The position numbers and the translations under genes are program-made. This document shows positions 39,161-48,056 of a DNA stretch of 64,000 bases, in pieces. The stretch spans positions 705,333-769,332 of the forward strand of contig NZ_LMEZ01000005.1 of assembly GCF_001426545.1 (NCBI RefSeq). The letters run 5' to 3'. Position 1 is the first letter of the stretch, and each line of letters opens with the position of its first letter. Source of the DNA: Mycobacterium sp. Root135 (lineage in GTDB: Bacteria > Actinomycetota > Actinomycetes > Mycobacteriales > Mycobacteriaceae). The notes beneath the pieces are model-generated. The model was not told where the DNA came from and searched no databases. It was given only the letters and a program-made list of their open reading frames with translations.

Positions 39161-40289
39161 GGGAGGCACCGCCCGTCATCGGATGGATGGTGACACCCTT
39201 CACGACGCGGCTGACCTCACCCGACGGGAACGGGTTGTCGGGAGTCTTGCGATACTCCAGCGAGGTGAACAGCGCGACGTACTGCGCGAACACCAGGTAG
39301 GGCAGCGCCACCAACGCGTCATCCAACCCGACCAGGCCGGGAAGTACAACGGCTGGACCGTATTTCGCCGGAATCGGCTCGGTGCTGAGCACGGTGACGG
39401 CGTCCTGCCCGAGCTGGCCTCGGATCTCGGCGATGATGTCGAGATCGTAGAGCCGGGTGTGGGGGTCGGTTGAGACGTAGACCACGACGAGCGTGTCGGC
39501 GTCCAGGACGGACTTGGGTCCGTGGCGAAAACCCAGGGGTGAATCGAAGTAGGTCACCACCTCGCCCGCGGTCAACTCCAGCAGTTTGAGGGCGGACTCT
39601 TGGGAGAGGCCTTCCAACGGTCCGCTGCCCAGGTAGACGAAGCGCTGCTTCTTGGTCTGGGCCAGCGTGCGGATGTCGGATTGAAGGTCCACCACGTGCT
39701 GGGCGGCGGTGGCAAGCGCGTCCGCGTCGCCGGGGGAGGCGGGACCGAGTAACAGCAAGCAGGACAACAGCATCGAGGTCAGGCTCGACGTCATCGCAAA
39801 GCCGACGTCGTTGGTGCGCTCCGGCATGAACACGACCAGTGAGTTGGCCCGGCCCGCGTGAGCCTGCCCCAGTTTGCCGTCCCGGTCGCAGGTGAGGATC
39901 AGATGCCAGACCTCGTCGACCAGTTCGTCGGCCAGCGCCGTGGTCGCCAGGCTCTCGGGGCTGTTTCCCGAGCGGCCGAAGGAGACCATCAGCGTGGGGG
40001 TTTCGCGTTCCAGGAAGTTCAGCGGCCCGGCGACGATGTCGGTCGTCGGAATGGCCTCGACGCGGCGCTTCAGGTGCCGACGAAGCGCGGGCGCGGCGAT
40101 CTCACCGGCGAACGCCGAGCTGCCCGCCCCGGTCAAGATGATCCGCAGGTCCGGCCGGGCGACGAGCTCGGCGAGGAACGCCGTGGCGTCGTCGTCGGTG
40201 CGCCCGGCGACTTCGCGCCACGCGTCGGGCTGCTGCCCGATCTCGAGAATGGTTGCGCCGCCGTCTTCTTGGGCGGGAATCGTGGTCAT
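39153..40289 (-). CDS. agaS: SIS-domain sugar isomerase/deaminase (AgaS-like)
   Basis: 378 residues with two SIS domains. The first includes ILTGAGSSAFAGE and VSFGRSGNSPESL, the second YLGSGPLEGLSQESALKLLE and TYFDSPLGFRHGPKSV, the latter very typical of AgaS. AgaS converts galactosamine-6-phosphate to tagatose-6-phosphate and ammonia. It sits directly before the tagatose-bisphosphate aldolase genes in the same operon. It overlaps the gatZ-like gene by 4 bp. Confidence 0.88.
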   Translation of the reverse strand: MTTIPAQEDGGATILEIGQQPDAWREVAGRTDDDATAFLAELVARPDLRIILTGAGSSAFAGEIAAPALRRHLKRRVEAIPTTDIVAGPLNFLERETPTLMVSFGRSGNSPESLATTALADELVDEVWHLILTCDRDGKLGQAHAGRANSLVVFMPERTNDVGFAMTSSLTSMLLSCLLLLGPASPGDADALATAAQHVVDLQSDIRTLAQTKKQRFVYLGSGPLEGLSQESALKLLELTAGEVVTYFDSPLGFRHGPKSVLDADTLVVVYVSTDPHTRLYDLDIIAEIRGQLGQDAVTVLSTEPIPAKYGPAVVLPGLVGLDDALVALPYLVFAQYVALFTSLEYRKTPDNPFPSGEVSRVVKGVTIHPMTGGASHA

Positions 40290-41596
40290 TGGGCTGCTCC
40301 AGTGGTCAGGCACGCACGTGCGTACGGTCGAATGGCGTCGCGGATCCGGTCGATTACCAGAGCCTGCGGGACGGGCTCGAGCTGGCCTGCTCGAATGCGG
40401 TCGTACTGGCCGGGCAGGAACTGGCTGATCAAGGGCAAGGGCACGCCCGTGCGGTCCAGGTTCTCCAGGAGGGTGAGCCTGGCAGCGTCCACCTCCGGGT
40501 CGGCCCAGTAGTAGCGCAGCCGGTCGCTGTAGCTGTATCGGCGGGCGGTTCTCTGCGCGCGGGGCTCGCCTTCGTAGTAGCCCTCCCAGTACTTCGGCTC
40601 GGCGAGCATCCGGCGCTCGACGACCTCGACCAGGTTCGACCGTGAGGTGCGCGGCACCAACTCCGCCTCGATCATCGCCAGCGCGAACAATGCCTCCCGC
40701 ATCGCAAACGTCAGGCCGGGCCCCACCTTGAGGATCGCCCAGTGGTCCTCGACGAGCTCCCGAAGCTGTTCGGGGCGTTGGTAATCGGTGGAGTGCGCCT
40801 CGAAGACGAGGTTGGCCTCGGTGTCGAGCACGGTGCGCAGTTCCACGGTCGCATCGCGGCGGTAGTCGAACACGTTGACGTGGTCGAATTCGACGCCGGG
40901 TTGAACCACCAACGCGACGACACGGGGCCAGACGTCGCCGAGTTCGAGCTCGGCGAAGGCCGACCGGTGCGCGTCGATGGTCCGGCGAGCGCGGTCGGCG
41001 GGTGTCGGGGTGAGGTGGTCGAGCGTTTCGTGGGCACCGCCGGGAACGGGCACCTCGGTGCCGATGACGTACACCGGGCCCGGTGATTCGAGGCGGTGCG
41101 CGGTGTCTTCGGCGACCCGCATCAGGCGTGCCGACCGAGCGGCGACGACCTCGTCGGGCAACACGTCGGGATCGTCCGCACACGACATGCTGCAATCCAG
41201 GTGGATCTTGGTGTACCCCGCCTCGACGTAGGCGGCGATCAGGACGTCGGCCTTCTCCATTGCGGCGGAGGATGATTCGTTCTGCCAGCGGTTGGGGCCG
41301 AGGTGGTCACCACCCAGAACGACGCGGTCCCTCGCGAAACCCGTGTCGTCGGCGATGCGCAGCACCAGATCGCGGAACTCGGCCGGCCGGAGCCCGGTGT
41401 ACCCGCCGTACTGGTCGACCTGGTTCGACGTGGCCTCGATCAGCACGTAGCTGCCGTCGGCGGCGGCCTGCACCATGGCGGCCTCCACCACGGTGGGGTG
41501 AGCCGAGCAGACGGAGTACACGCCGACAGGGTGACCGGCCTTGTGACTGGCGACCGTCTGGGCCAACCAGTCGACGCGTCGCAGTGTGTCGGTCAT
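40286..41596 (-). CDS. gatZ: Tagatose-1,6-bisphosphate aldolase non-catalytic subunit (GatZ/KbaZ)
   Basis: 436 residues from ATG 41596. GVYSVCSAHPTVVEAAM at the N-terminus, then FARDRVVLGGDHLGPNRWQ and KIHLDCSMSCADD, are diagnostic for GatZ/KbaZ. These proteins stabilise the GatY/KbaY aldolase. The gene overlaps gatY by 4 bp and agaS by 4 bp, so the three enzymes should be made together. Confidence 0.93.
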   Translation of the reverse strand: MTDTLRRVDWLAQTVASHKAGHPVGVYSVCSAHPTVVEAAMVQAAADGSYVLIEATSNQVDQYGGYTGLRPAEFRDLVLRIADDTGFARDRVVLGGDHLGPNRWQNESSSAAMEKADVLIAAYVEAGYTKIHLDCSMSCADDPDVLPDEVVAARSARLMRVAEDTAHRLESPGPVYVIGTEVPVPGGAHETLDHLTPTPADRARRTIDAHRSAFAELELGDVWPRVVALVVQPGVEFDHVNVFDYRRDATVELRTVLDTEANLVFEAHSTDYQRPEQLRELVEDHWAILKVGPGLTFAMREALFALAMIEAELVPRTSRSNLVEVVERRMLAEPKYWEGYYEGEPRAQRTARRYSYSDRLRYYWADPEVDAARLTLLENLDRTGVPLPLISQFLPGQYDRIRAGQLEPVPQALVIDRIRDAIRPYARACLTTGAAQ

Positions 41597-42468
41597 CGGG
41601 CACCACCGCTCGGCACGGGACGCGGCGCGACGCCGCGGCACAGCTCGGAAACGGTGTCGGCGATCGCGGTGCGTGCGGCGGCCAGGGCTCGGCGCGGATC
41701 GCTCGCCGTGGGATTCGCCGCGAATGACTCGCGCAGCGCCCCGGTGTAGGCGACGTTGAGTGCGGTTCCGACGTTGACCTTGCGGATGCCCGCCTCGGTG
41801 GCCAGGCGGAGTTGGTGGTCGGACACCCCGGATGAACCGTGCAACACCAGCGGTGCTTCTACCGCTGCCGCAAGGCGGCGGATCAGCTCGACGTCGAGTT
41901 CGGCGTCGCGCGTGGTCATCGCATGTGAGCTGCCGACCGCAACGGCAAGTCCGTCGACCCCGGTCGCCGCGGCGAAGGACGCCGCCTCCGCGGGATCGGT
42001 GCGGACGCCGAAGTCGTGCGCTCCGCCCTTGCCGCCGACCTCGCCCAGTTCGGCCTCGATCCATAGGCCGGCGCGGTGACCGAGTTCGACGAAGCCGTGA
42101 GTTCGTTCGACGTTCTCGTCGTAGGACAGGTGCGCTGCGTCGACCATGATCGAGCTGACGCCGAGGCCGGCGGCGGCATCGATGGCCTCGGTGATCAGGG
42201 CGACGTCCTGGAAGTGGTCGAGGTGGATCGCCAACTGGGCCGGGGACTGCACGGCGATTCGGGCGCACGCCGAGACCAGGGGGGCCAGGCGGCCGCCGTG
42301 GAACCGGACGGTGTTCTCGCTGACCTGCAACAACGCCGCGACGCCGGCGCGCTCCGCCCCTTCGGCGATGCCCTCGGCATGCTCGAGGGTGACGACGTTG
42401 AACGCCAGGACGGCGGTCCCGCCGGCGACGGCGGACGCGACGAGGTCGGCGGTGGCGGCCAGGCTCAC
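41593..42468 (-). CDS. gatY: Class II tagatose/fructose-bisphosphate aldolase (GatY/KbaY)
   Basis: 291 residues. Zinc ligands are in HLDHFQD near 82 and the later GSSHA and LHGSSGV loops; EAELGEVGGKGG near 138 is the family signature. With GatZ it should split tagatose-1,6-bisphosphate into dihydroxyacetone phosphate and glyceraldehyde-3-phosphate. It is the first gene of the operon, and its promoter region is shared with the divergent DeoR gene. Confidence 0.92.
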   Translation of the reverse strand: MSLAATADLVASAVAGGTAVLAFNVVTLEHAEGIAEGAERAGVAALLQVSENTVRFHGGRLAPLVSACARIAVQSPAQLAIHLDHFQDVALITEAIDAAAGLGVSSIMVDAAHLSYDENVERTHGFVELGHRAGLWIEAELGEVGGKGGAHDFGVRTDPAEAASFAAATGVDGLAVAVGSSHAMTTRDAELDVELIRRLAAAVEAPLVLHGSSGVSDHQLRLATEAGIRKVNVGTALNVAYTGALRESFAANPTASDPRRALAAARTAIADTVSELCRGVAPRPVPSGGAR

Positions 42469-42473
42469 TGGCT

Positions 42474-42569
42474 CACTCGTTGAGTGGGGTGTGACGTGCG
42501 GAACATCTATCGATCATGGGAAGCTCGCTCAAAGCGCGCAATGCAAACGGGCAAAACGATCAGGAAAAC
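42474..42569. promoter_or_regulatory. Control region between gatY and the DeoR regulator
   Basis: CACTC-GTT-GAGTG forms a 13-bp inverted repeat at 42474-42486, next to the gatY start. Further on, CAAAC (42544), CAAAAC (42552) and GAAAAC (42564) are spaced by 8 and 12 bp, like the A-rich direct repeats bound by DeoR/AgaR proteins. Both are candidates for the operator of this divergent pair. Confidence 0.4.
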
Positions 42570-42605
42570 TGATTGTGGCCCCCCTGGCTCGAGGAGTGTT
42601 CAGCG

Positions 42606-43394
42606 ATGTCGATCAAGCGCACGGACCGGATGCGCGAGGTGCTGTCTCTGCTGCGAGACCGCGGCGAGGTCGGGTCGCAGGTGCTGTGCAGCGAGCTTAA
42701 GGTGTCGGTGGCCACGCTGCGCCGCGACCTCAACGAGCTCGAGGAGCAGGGGTTGCTCGTCCGCACCCACGGCGGTGCGCGGGCGCTGGACCCCAGCGGC
42801 AGCGAGATTCCGGTGCGGCTGCGCGACCATCGGATGGTCGCCATCAAGCGACGCATCGCCCACCGCGCGGCCGCGCTGATACCGGCGGGCCCGCAGGCCG
42901 TCGCGCTGACCGGCGGCGTCACGACGGGCGAGGTAGCCCGATCGCTCAAGGGCCGCCCCAACATGACGATCGTGACGAACTCTCTGACGATCGCGGCCGA
43001 CTGCGCCGTCGACGCGCACATGAAGGTGATCGCCACCGGCGGATTGGTGCGCGCGAATACCCTTGAGGCCGTTGGCCCGATGTCAGAACACGCGTTTCAG
43101 GTGATCACCGTCGGCACCGCCGTTCTCGGTGCCGACGGCATGTCCGCCGAGATCGGCGCCACCACCTACGACGAAGCAGAGGCACGCACCGCGATCGCGA
43201 TGGCCGCAAACGCGCAACGCGTCGTCGTCGCCGTCGACGGATCCAAGATCGGGAAGGTGACCCTCGCGAAGATGGTGCCGCTGAGCGAGATTCACCATCT
43301 GGTCACCGATTCGACGGCGAATCCCCAACAGCTGGAACGCATTGCGGCCGCTGGCGTGCACGTCCACGTCGTGGCCGTCGACGACGACGCGTAA
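42606..43394 (+). CDS. DeoR family transcriptional regulator
   Basis: 262 residues from ATG 42606 with GAGGAG about 9 bp upstream. The N-terminal HTH is VGSQVLCSELKVSVATLRRD followed by the family signature ELEEQGLLVRTHGGA. The C-terminal DeoRC domain (LTGGVTTGEVARSLKG; ADGMSAEIGATTYDEAEA; DGSKIGKVTLAK) binds a sugar phosphate. As the gene divergent from the operon it probably represses it until a phosphosugar such as tagatose phosphate appears. Confidence 0.9.
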   Translation: MSIKRTDRMREVLSLLRDRGEVGSQVLCSELKVSVATLRRDLNELEEQGLLVRTHGGARALDPSGSEIPVRLRDHRMVAIKRRIAHRAAALIPAGPQAVALTGGVTTGEVARSLKGRPNMTIVTNSLTIAADCAVDAHMKVIATGGLVRANTLEAVGPMSEHAFQVITVGTAVLGADGMSAEIGATTYDEAEARTAIAMAANAQRVVVAVDGSKIGKVTLAKMVPLSEIHHLVTDSTANPQQLERIAAAGVHVHVVAVDDDA

Positions 43395-43397
43395 GAC

Positions 43398-44252
43398 TCA
43401 GGGCGTGTTCAGCAGCCCCGAATCGCGGATTGCCTCGGCCAGGGGCTCCAGGACGGCCGGGTCATAGGGCGGCGGCAGGTAGATGATCGCGAGATCGAGA
43501 CCCTCGGCGCCGAGGGCGACACAATCCTCAACCACCGCTTGGTAATTGCGATCTTCGCCAAGGCGGACGTGCGCCGAGAGGGTGATCTCCTTCGGGTCGC
43601 GGCCGATGTCCTTGCAGCGGGCGGCGAGTACGTCGCGCTTCTGGGCGAATTCCGCGGGCGTTCCGCCGACGAAGTTCCAGTGGTCGGCGTACTTGGCGGT
43701 GAGCGGGAGGGTCCGCTTCTCGCCGCTGCCGCCGATGCAGATCGGGGGATGCGGCTGCTGGGGACCCTTCGGCTCGTTGCGGGCGTCCTTGAGCTGGTAG
43801 TACTTGCCGTCGAACGTCGTCGACTCGTTGCTTAGCAGGCTGGTGAGCACTTCACAGGCCTCTTCGAAGCGGTCGAAGCGCTCCTTGAGGGTGCCGAGCT
43901 CGATGCCGTAGGCACCGGATTCCTCCTCGTTCCAGCCGGCGCCGATGCCGAGCTCGAGGCGCCCGTTGGAGATGACGTCGAGCGCGGAGGCCATGTTGGC
44001 CAGCACGGCGGGGTGGCGGTAGTGGATGCCGGTGACCAGCACGCCGACCCGAAGCCGCTTGGTGGCCTGCGCCAGCGCCGTCAGGGTGATCCAGCCCTCG
44101 AGACAGGGGCCGGAGGAGTCCGAGAAGATCGGGTAGAAGTGGTCGAACGTCCAGCCGGACTCGAAGACGTCGATGTCGTCGGCGGTCTGCCAGATGGGCA
44201 GCATTTCCGACCAGGTGGTGTTTTGGGGGGATGTCTTGAAGGCGAATCGCAC
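43398..44252 (-). CDS. F420-dependent LLM-class oxidoreductase (TIGR03560 type)
   Basis: 284 residues with a luciferase-like TIM barrel. RLRVGVLVTGIHYRHPAVLAN near 70-90 carries the F420-side pocket of the family, and LELGIGAGWNEEE near 100 is a strong LLM signature. HPPICIGGSGEKRTLPLTAKYADHWN spread over about 165-190 is also typical. It probably uses reduced F420 to transform an unknown substrate. It is convergent with the DeoR gene with 3 bp between stops, so it is not part of that unit. Confidence 0.87.
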   Translation of the reverse strand: MRFAFKTSPQNTTWSEMLPIWQTADDIDVFESGWTFDHFYPIFSDSSGPCLEGWITLTALAQATKRLRVGVLVTGIHYRHPAVLANMASALDVISNGRLELGIGAGWNEEESGAYGIELGTLKERFDRFEEACEVLTSLLSNESTTFDGKYYQLKDARNEPKGPQQPHPPICIGGSGEKRTLPLTAKYADHWNFVGGTPAEFAQKRDVLAARCKDIGRDPKEITLSAHVRLGEDRNYQAVVEDCVALGAEGLDLAIIYLPPPYDPAVLEPLAEAIRDSGLLNTP

Positions 44253-44316
44253 TCAACCAACCCTAGACCCGCATCCTGGATGGCGTCGATGAGTTTCTGG
44301 GGCGGCCCGGGTCGAT

Positions 44317-44907
44317 ATGGACATGATCGACATGACCCCCTTGGTTTCGAAGGCGTGCGCGCGGACCACCGACGTCCTGGCCGGAGTGACGGACGACCAG
44401 CTCGACGCGCGCACGCCGTGCGAGAAGTTGACGGTGCGCGAGTTGGTGGCGCACGTGGGCGGGCTCGGCGTGGCGTTTGCCGCGGCGGCGCGCAAGGACT
44501 TCGGAGAGCTGACCGACAGTCCACCCGGCGACGGCGGCTTCCAGCTGGACGCCGACTGGCGTTCGCAGTATCCGTTGAACCTGGCCGCGCTCGCCAACGC
44601 GTGGCGCGATCCCGCCGCGTGGGACGGCATGACCCGCGTCGGCGGCGTCGAGCTGCCCGGCGAGGTGTGCGGCATGGTCGGGCTGACCGAGGTCGTGGTG
44701 CACGGCTGGGACGTGGCCGTGTCGACGGGCCAGGTCTACGAGGTCGACGACGACGTGGCCGAGGCGGTGCACGCGCATCTGGCGAGCTTCACCGCGGCCG
44801 GCCCGGTGGAGGGACTCTTCGACGCCGCCGTCGAGATCGGTCCGGACGCAACGGTATTGGAGCGAGCGGTCGCCCTGAGTGGTCGGGATCCTCGGGTGCG
44901 GGCCTAG
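44317..44907 (+). CDS. TIGR03086 family (DinB-fold, mycothiol-type metal enzyme)
   Basis: 196 residues. ATG 44317 is used; ATG 44329 is close behind. TPCEKLTVRELVAHVGG near 30-46 and GLTEVVVHGWDVAVSTGQ near 128-145 are the family's two conserved blocks; their His residues form the metal site of the DinB/maleylpyruvate-isomerase fold. Members are thought to act with mycothiol or in small-molecule modification. No functional partner is evident. Confidence 0.8.
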   Translation: MDMIDMTPLVSKACARTTDVLAGVTDDQLDARTPCEKLTVRELVAHVGGLGVAFAAAARKDFGELTDSPPGDGGFQLDADWRSQYPLNLAALANAWRDPAAWDGMTRVGGVELPGEVCGMVGLTEVVVHGWDVAVSTGQVYEVDDDVAEAVHAHLASFTAAGPVEGLFDAAVEIGPDATVLERAVALSGRDPRVRA

Positions 44908-44917
44908 TCTTGGGTGC

Positions 44918-45625
44918 GTGACGGTCCCCGAGCCGAGTTGGCGTCGCGGCAGGCGCGACGGCTACCCGTTGGGCGGTTCGACGTTGGTGCTGAAGTCGAC
45001 CCCGTCGCGGGTGGACATGGATCTTGCGTGCACGATCGAGGACGGGCATGGTCGCGAAGTCGGCAGCGTGCAAGTAGTCCCGTCGAAGACCAGCGGATGG
45101 CAGCAGTTGGCTCAACTTCTCGGCAGCGGCTCGGCGGCATCGTGGGAGTTCGTCATCCTGAGGCCGGACAGAACCCCGCTCCTATACGTGCGTCGACCCC
45201 GGGTGAAGGGGTGGGCGGACCGCCATGAGCGTTTCGAGGTGCGAGACGCCTGGGGTCGCGACGTGGGTCGGCTTCTACAGAACAACGGCTACCTGGCGGG
45301 CTTGCGGACGTTCGCTCTGCAGAGCGGCGGTAAGGACTTGGGCCGCACGACGTTCGACGACTGGCAACGCGTCGACGGCGCCCTCGGCGAGAATGCCCGG
45401 CGGACCGTCTCGATTCTCGACGTGAACGACCGTGTCGTCGCAGGGATCACCGAGCGGCGGACGACCATGCAGTTCATCGGCAACGACTTCTACGACTACA
45501 CCCTGGAATTCGAGTATCCGCCCTACGAACCGGTCGGAAGCCTTTGCCTCGTCGTGGCGTTGGCGGAGTTCTTCCATCGCCGGTCCGAGCAGGGCGGAAT
45601 GCTGAGGGGCATTCCCGGGGTGTAA
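44918..45625 (+). CDS. LURP-one/scramblase-like beta-barrel protein
   Basis: 235 residues from GTG 44918, 10 bp after the previous stop. Repeating beta strands with internal turns such as TIEDGHGREVGSVQV, LYVRRPRVKGWADRHERFEV and RDAWGRDVGRL suit the Tubby-like fold of LURP-one and phospholipid scramblase relatives. A final hydrophobic helix (PVGSLCLVVALAEFFHRR) matches the central helix of that fold. Function unknown; probably cytosolic or membrane-associated. Confidence 0.6.
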   Translation: MTVPEPSWRRGRRDGYPLGGSTLVLKSTPSRVDMDLACTIEDGHGREVGSVQVVPSKTSGWQQLAQLLGSGSAASWEFVILRPDRTPLLYVRRPRVKGWADRHERFEVRDAWGRDVGRLLQNNGYLAGLRTFALQSGGKDLGRTTFDDWQRVDGALGENARRTVSILDVNDRVVAGITERRTTMQFIGNDFYDYTLEFEYPPYEPVGSLCLVVALAEFFHRRSEQGGMLRGIPGV

Positions 45626-45718
45626 CCCTGTCCGGGGTCGCATTCCCGCCGGAGAGCGGCGGCATGATGCCCCCGCGAACTTGATATCACCGGCGATATT
45701 AGCCCGCACGGTGCATGG

Positions 45719-47116
45719 CTAGCTCGGCGCGATGAGCGACGTCAGTTCCGTTCCGTCGTCGGATAATTGGACGAGGGTGTCGCCGACCCGCCATACGTGA
45801 GCAAGTGAGTCGACCGCGGCTGGGAGCGTCCACAGCGTCTCGCAGGTATTGCGGTCGCGGGCCTTGGCCACTAGGCCAGCCTTCCGGTTGGTCACTTCGA
45901 ACACGAACACGGTGCCGTCAGTTCCGAGGAAATTGCCCATGTTGAAATCGCACGCGGCACCCTTGGCTCCAGTGTTCACGTCGTACTGCCGCCACATCGG
46001 AAAGGCATCACTCTTGTTCTCGTTGAGCAGGATTGAATCGCCCACGACGACATTAGTTCCCGAAGGCATGTCGAGCAACAACCCACCGTCGGGTGAGAAC
46101 ACGGCCGACTGGTCGCCCTCGTAGCGTGCCACGATTGGAAGCGTCCCCGACCGATCCGTGGTGGGTCTTCCCTCGATTCCTCCGTCGAGGTGCTTTCCAG
46201 TCTCGTCGAAGAACTGGACGCCCGCGAGCTTGCCGTCGACCTCAGCGACGGCGGCGAAGCCGCCCGGGTAGAGCACGGTGTTCTGGAGTTTGGTGCCGTC
46301 TTGCTCCCCGGGCTTCAACACACGTCCGTCGCGGACGTTAAAAACCGTCGTGTTCCAGTCCGACTTGTCTGTCGAGTCTTGGGTGGCAAGAGTGGTGTCG
46401 ATGTCGCCCGCTCCCACGACGGTTCCATCACCGGGCACGAACCACGTGGTCTCGGCGCGGTGACCGATGCCGTAGACACCTTGGCGAGCTGCGCTGGCGA
46501 CGGCGTAATTTGCGATTTGCTTAACGACGAGGGGCCCGGGAAGGGCGCGCAGATCGGTCGGTCCGTTGTAGAGGACCGCGCCAGACTGGGCATCGACTAC
46601 CCATGCCGTGGCGGCTAATTCATAGCTCAGACACAACACTTCGGTCGGTCCGTTGATGAAGCACCTCGGGAAATTGACGTCGGTGAGAAGCGGTACGGCG
46701 GGGAAGGCTGCCTGACCGCTCTTGACGTCGATTCCGGTCAACCACCACTGGGGGGTTGGTGCGCTGCCACTGCGGGCGAGGAAGAAGGCCTTGTCGCCGA
46801 CTCTGCCGATCAATGGCCGAGGACCGAAGGTGTCGTTGCTCTCTGCAATTCGACTGGGTTCGGCTCCGTCGCCTGTCTCGGGCAGTCCGAGATCGGTGGC
46901 GGAGGTACGCCATCCTGGGACGGGCTGTTCTCGCATCGCCGAGCTGAGAGTGTCCCCCGTGTGGTGCCAAGTGCCGCGCGTAGCGAGCCGTCCGTCGTGT
47001 TTCCACCAGACGAAGACGCACACGGCCACTGCAATGACGACGACCAGCGCAATTAGCACGAACCATGTTCGGCGGCGCTTACGCTGACTGGGCTGCTCAC
47101 TCCGTGGCGTGCTCAT
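45719..47116 (-). CDS. Membrane-anchored beta-propeller protein, last gene of the esp-like locus
   Basis: 465 residues. A basic N-terminus (QRKRRRTW) precedes one membrane helix at about 19-38; the rest should face outside. The exported part has repeated strand pairs resembling PQQ/YncE-like propellers (VGDKAFFLARSG; AWVVDAQSGAVLYNG; GTVFVFEVTNRKAGLVAK). The Trp pairs and the ligand-free pattern give no enzymatic clue. It follows three genes of EspA-EspC-EspD type on the same strand with 117 bp between, so a role in the fate of those substrates is likely. Not recognised as a named protein. Confidence 0.65.
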   Translation of the reverse strand: MSTPRSEQPSQRKRRRTWFVLIALVVVIAVAVCVFVWWKHDGRLATRGTWHHTGDTLSSAMREQPVPGWRTSATDLGLPETGDGAEPSRIAESNDTFGPRPLIGRVGDKAFFLARSGSAPTPQWWLTGIDVKSGQAAFPAVPLLTDVNFPRCFINGPTEVLCLSYELAATAWVVDAQSGAVLYNGPTDLRALPGPLVVKQIANYAVASAARQGVYGIGHRAETTWFVPGDGTVVGAGDIDTTLATQDSTDKSDWNTTVFNVRDGRVLKPGEQDGTKLQNTVLYPGGFAAVAEVDGKLAGVQFFDETGKHLDGGIEGRPTTDRSGTLPIVARYEGDQSAVFSPDGGLLLDMPSGTNVVVGDSILLNENKSDAFPMWRQYDVNTGAKGAACDFNMGNFLGTDGTVFVFEVTNRKAGLVAKARDRNTCETLWTLPAAVDSLAHVWRVGDTLVQLSDDGTELTSLIAPS

Positions 47117-47233
47117 GCCGGAAGGCCGCGCAAGACATTTACGCCCCTGGGCGTGGCACCGGATGAATCGCGCAGATCGCGTTCAGCGACAGCCGAATTG
47201 ACGAGCTTCGAGGCATCTGGGCGCGGGACGGCC

Positions 47234-47680
47234 TTAATCGGAGTCACGCGCGTACCGGGTCGCGAAGATTTCAGCGGCGCGCGCTTCCGCGGTGTTGGGA
47301 GATGGCAACCCGACGGTGTATTCGAGGTAGCCGCTGGTGCTGACGCGATCGTGACCCATCGAGCGCAGGAGTTCGACGGCGACTGCATGTTGAGCTGCTT
47401 GCGACTTATCCGATGCCAGACCTGCAATGACGACGATCTCCTCGGCCAGTTCGGTTTCCGTCATGTCCGTCGCACGCGCCGTCAGGTCAACTCGCTGAAT
47501 CCGTCCGCCAAGGTCCGCGGTCGCCGCGACGCTGCCTTGAGGATTGGCCGCGGTGAACACCACCGTGGGGTTCGGATCGTCGTTCTCCATGTCTGCCAGG
47601 TCAGAAGGTGCAGTCGAACGATCGTCGATTTGGCTGTAGTTCAACTCGTCGTCGTCATCCCATGAGCCCTCAGCGATCAC
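47234..47680 (-). CDS. EspD/EspH-like protein (DUF2694)
   Basis: 148 residues from GTG 47680, 5 bp after GGAGG (GTG 47686 is also open). The first about 35 residues are acidic. The rest (NPQGSVAATADLGGRIQRVD, TELAEEIVVIAGLASDKSQ, GLPSPNTAEARAAEIFATRY) matches the order and wording of M. tuberculosis EspD as I remember it, including the FATRY near the end. EspD is needed for stable EspA and EspC and is itself exported. Its place directly after the EspC-like gene is the espACD order. Confidence 0.78.
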   Translation of the reverse strand: MIAEGSWDDDDELNYSQIDDRSTAPSDLADMENDDPNPTVVFTAANPQGSVAATADLGGRIQRVDLTARATDMTETELAEEIVVIAGLASDKSQAAQHAVAVELLRSMGHDRVSTSGYLEYTVGLPSPNTAEARAAEIFATRYARDSD

Positions 47681-47707
47681 GAGCACCTCCAGTGCGGTTG
47701 TGGCGCG

Positions 47708-48019
47708 TCACATCTGGCAGGCATCGATGTCGCGACCCGCGAGCCAGTCCGCATTCTTGTAGTTCGCCGACGCCTCCGCCAACCGCACCGAGAGGTCATG
47801 TGACATCTTCCATAGCTTCTCAGCGGCGGCGTCTCGTGCTGTTTCCACATCTGAAACGGCCATGTTGCTCAACGCACACACGACCCCGTGGGTGGCCAGA
47901 ACATTTGCCCCCAGATCGTTGACGGTTTCGCCGGCGACCTTGAGCTCCCCGGCGGCGGTTCCGTGCTTGGCCGAAATCTCGTCGATGAACTCAGTCAGCA
48001 CCGACAAGTTGTCCGTCAT
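47708..48019 (-). CDS. EspC/EspF-like type VII secretion substrate (DUF2580)
   Basis: 103 residues from ATG 48019 with GGAGAAGAG upstream. Two helices are joined by a short turn (LGANVLATHGVVCALSNMAV then KLWKMSHDLSVRLAEASANY). The type VII export signal YxxxD is Y87-K-N-A-D91. EspC forms filaments and leaves with EspA through ESX-1. The gene lies 37 bp after the EspA-like gene. Confidence 0.8.
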   Translation of the reverse strand: MTDNLSVLTEFIDEISAKHGTAAGELKVAGETVNDLGANVLATHGVVCALSNMAVSDVETARDAAAEKLWKMSHDLSVRLAEASANYKNADWLAGRDIDACQM

Positions 48020-48056
48020 CGCTCTTCTCCATTCACTTTACTTCGCCGGTCGGAAT

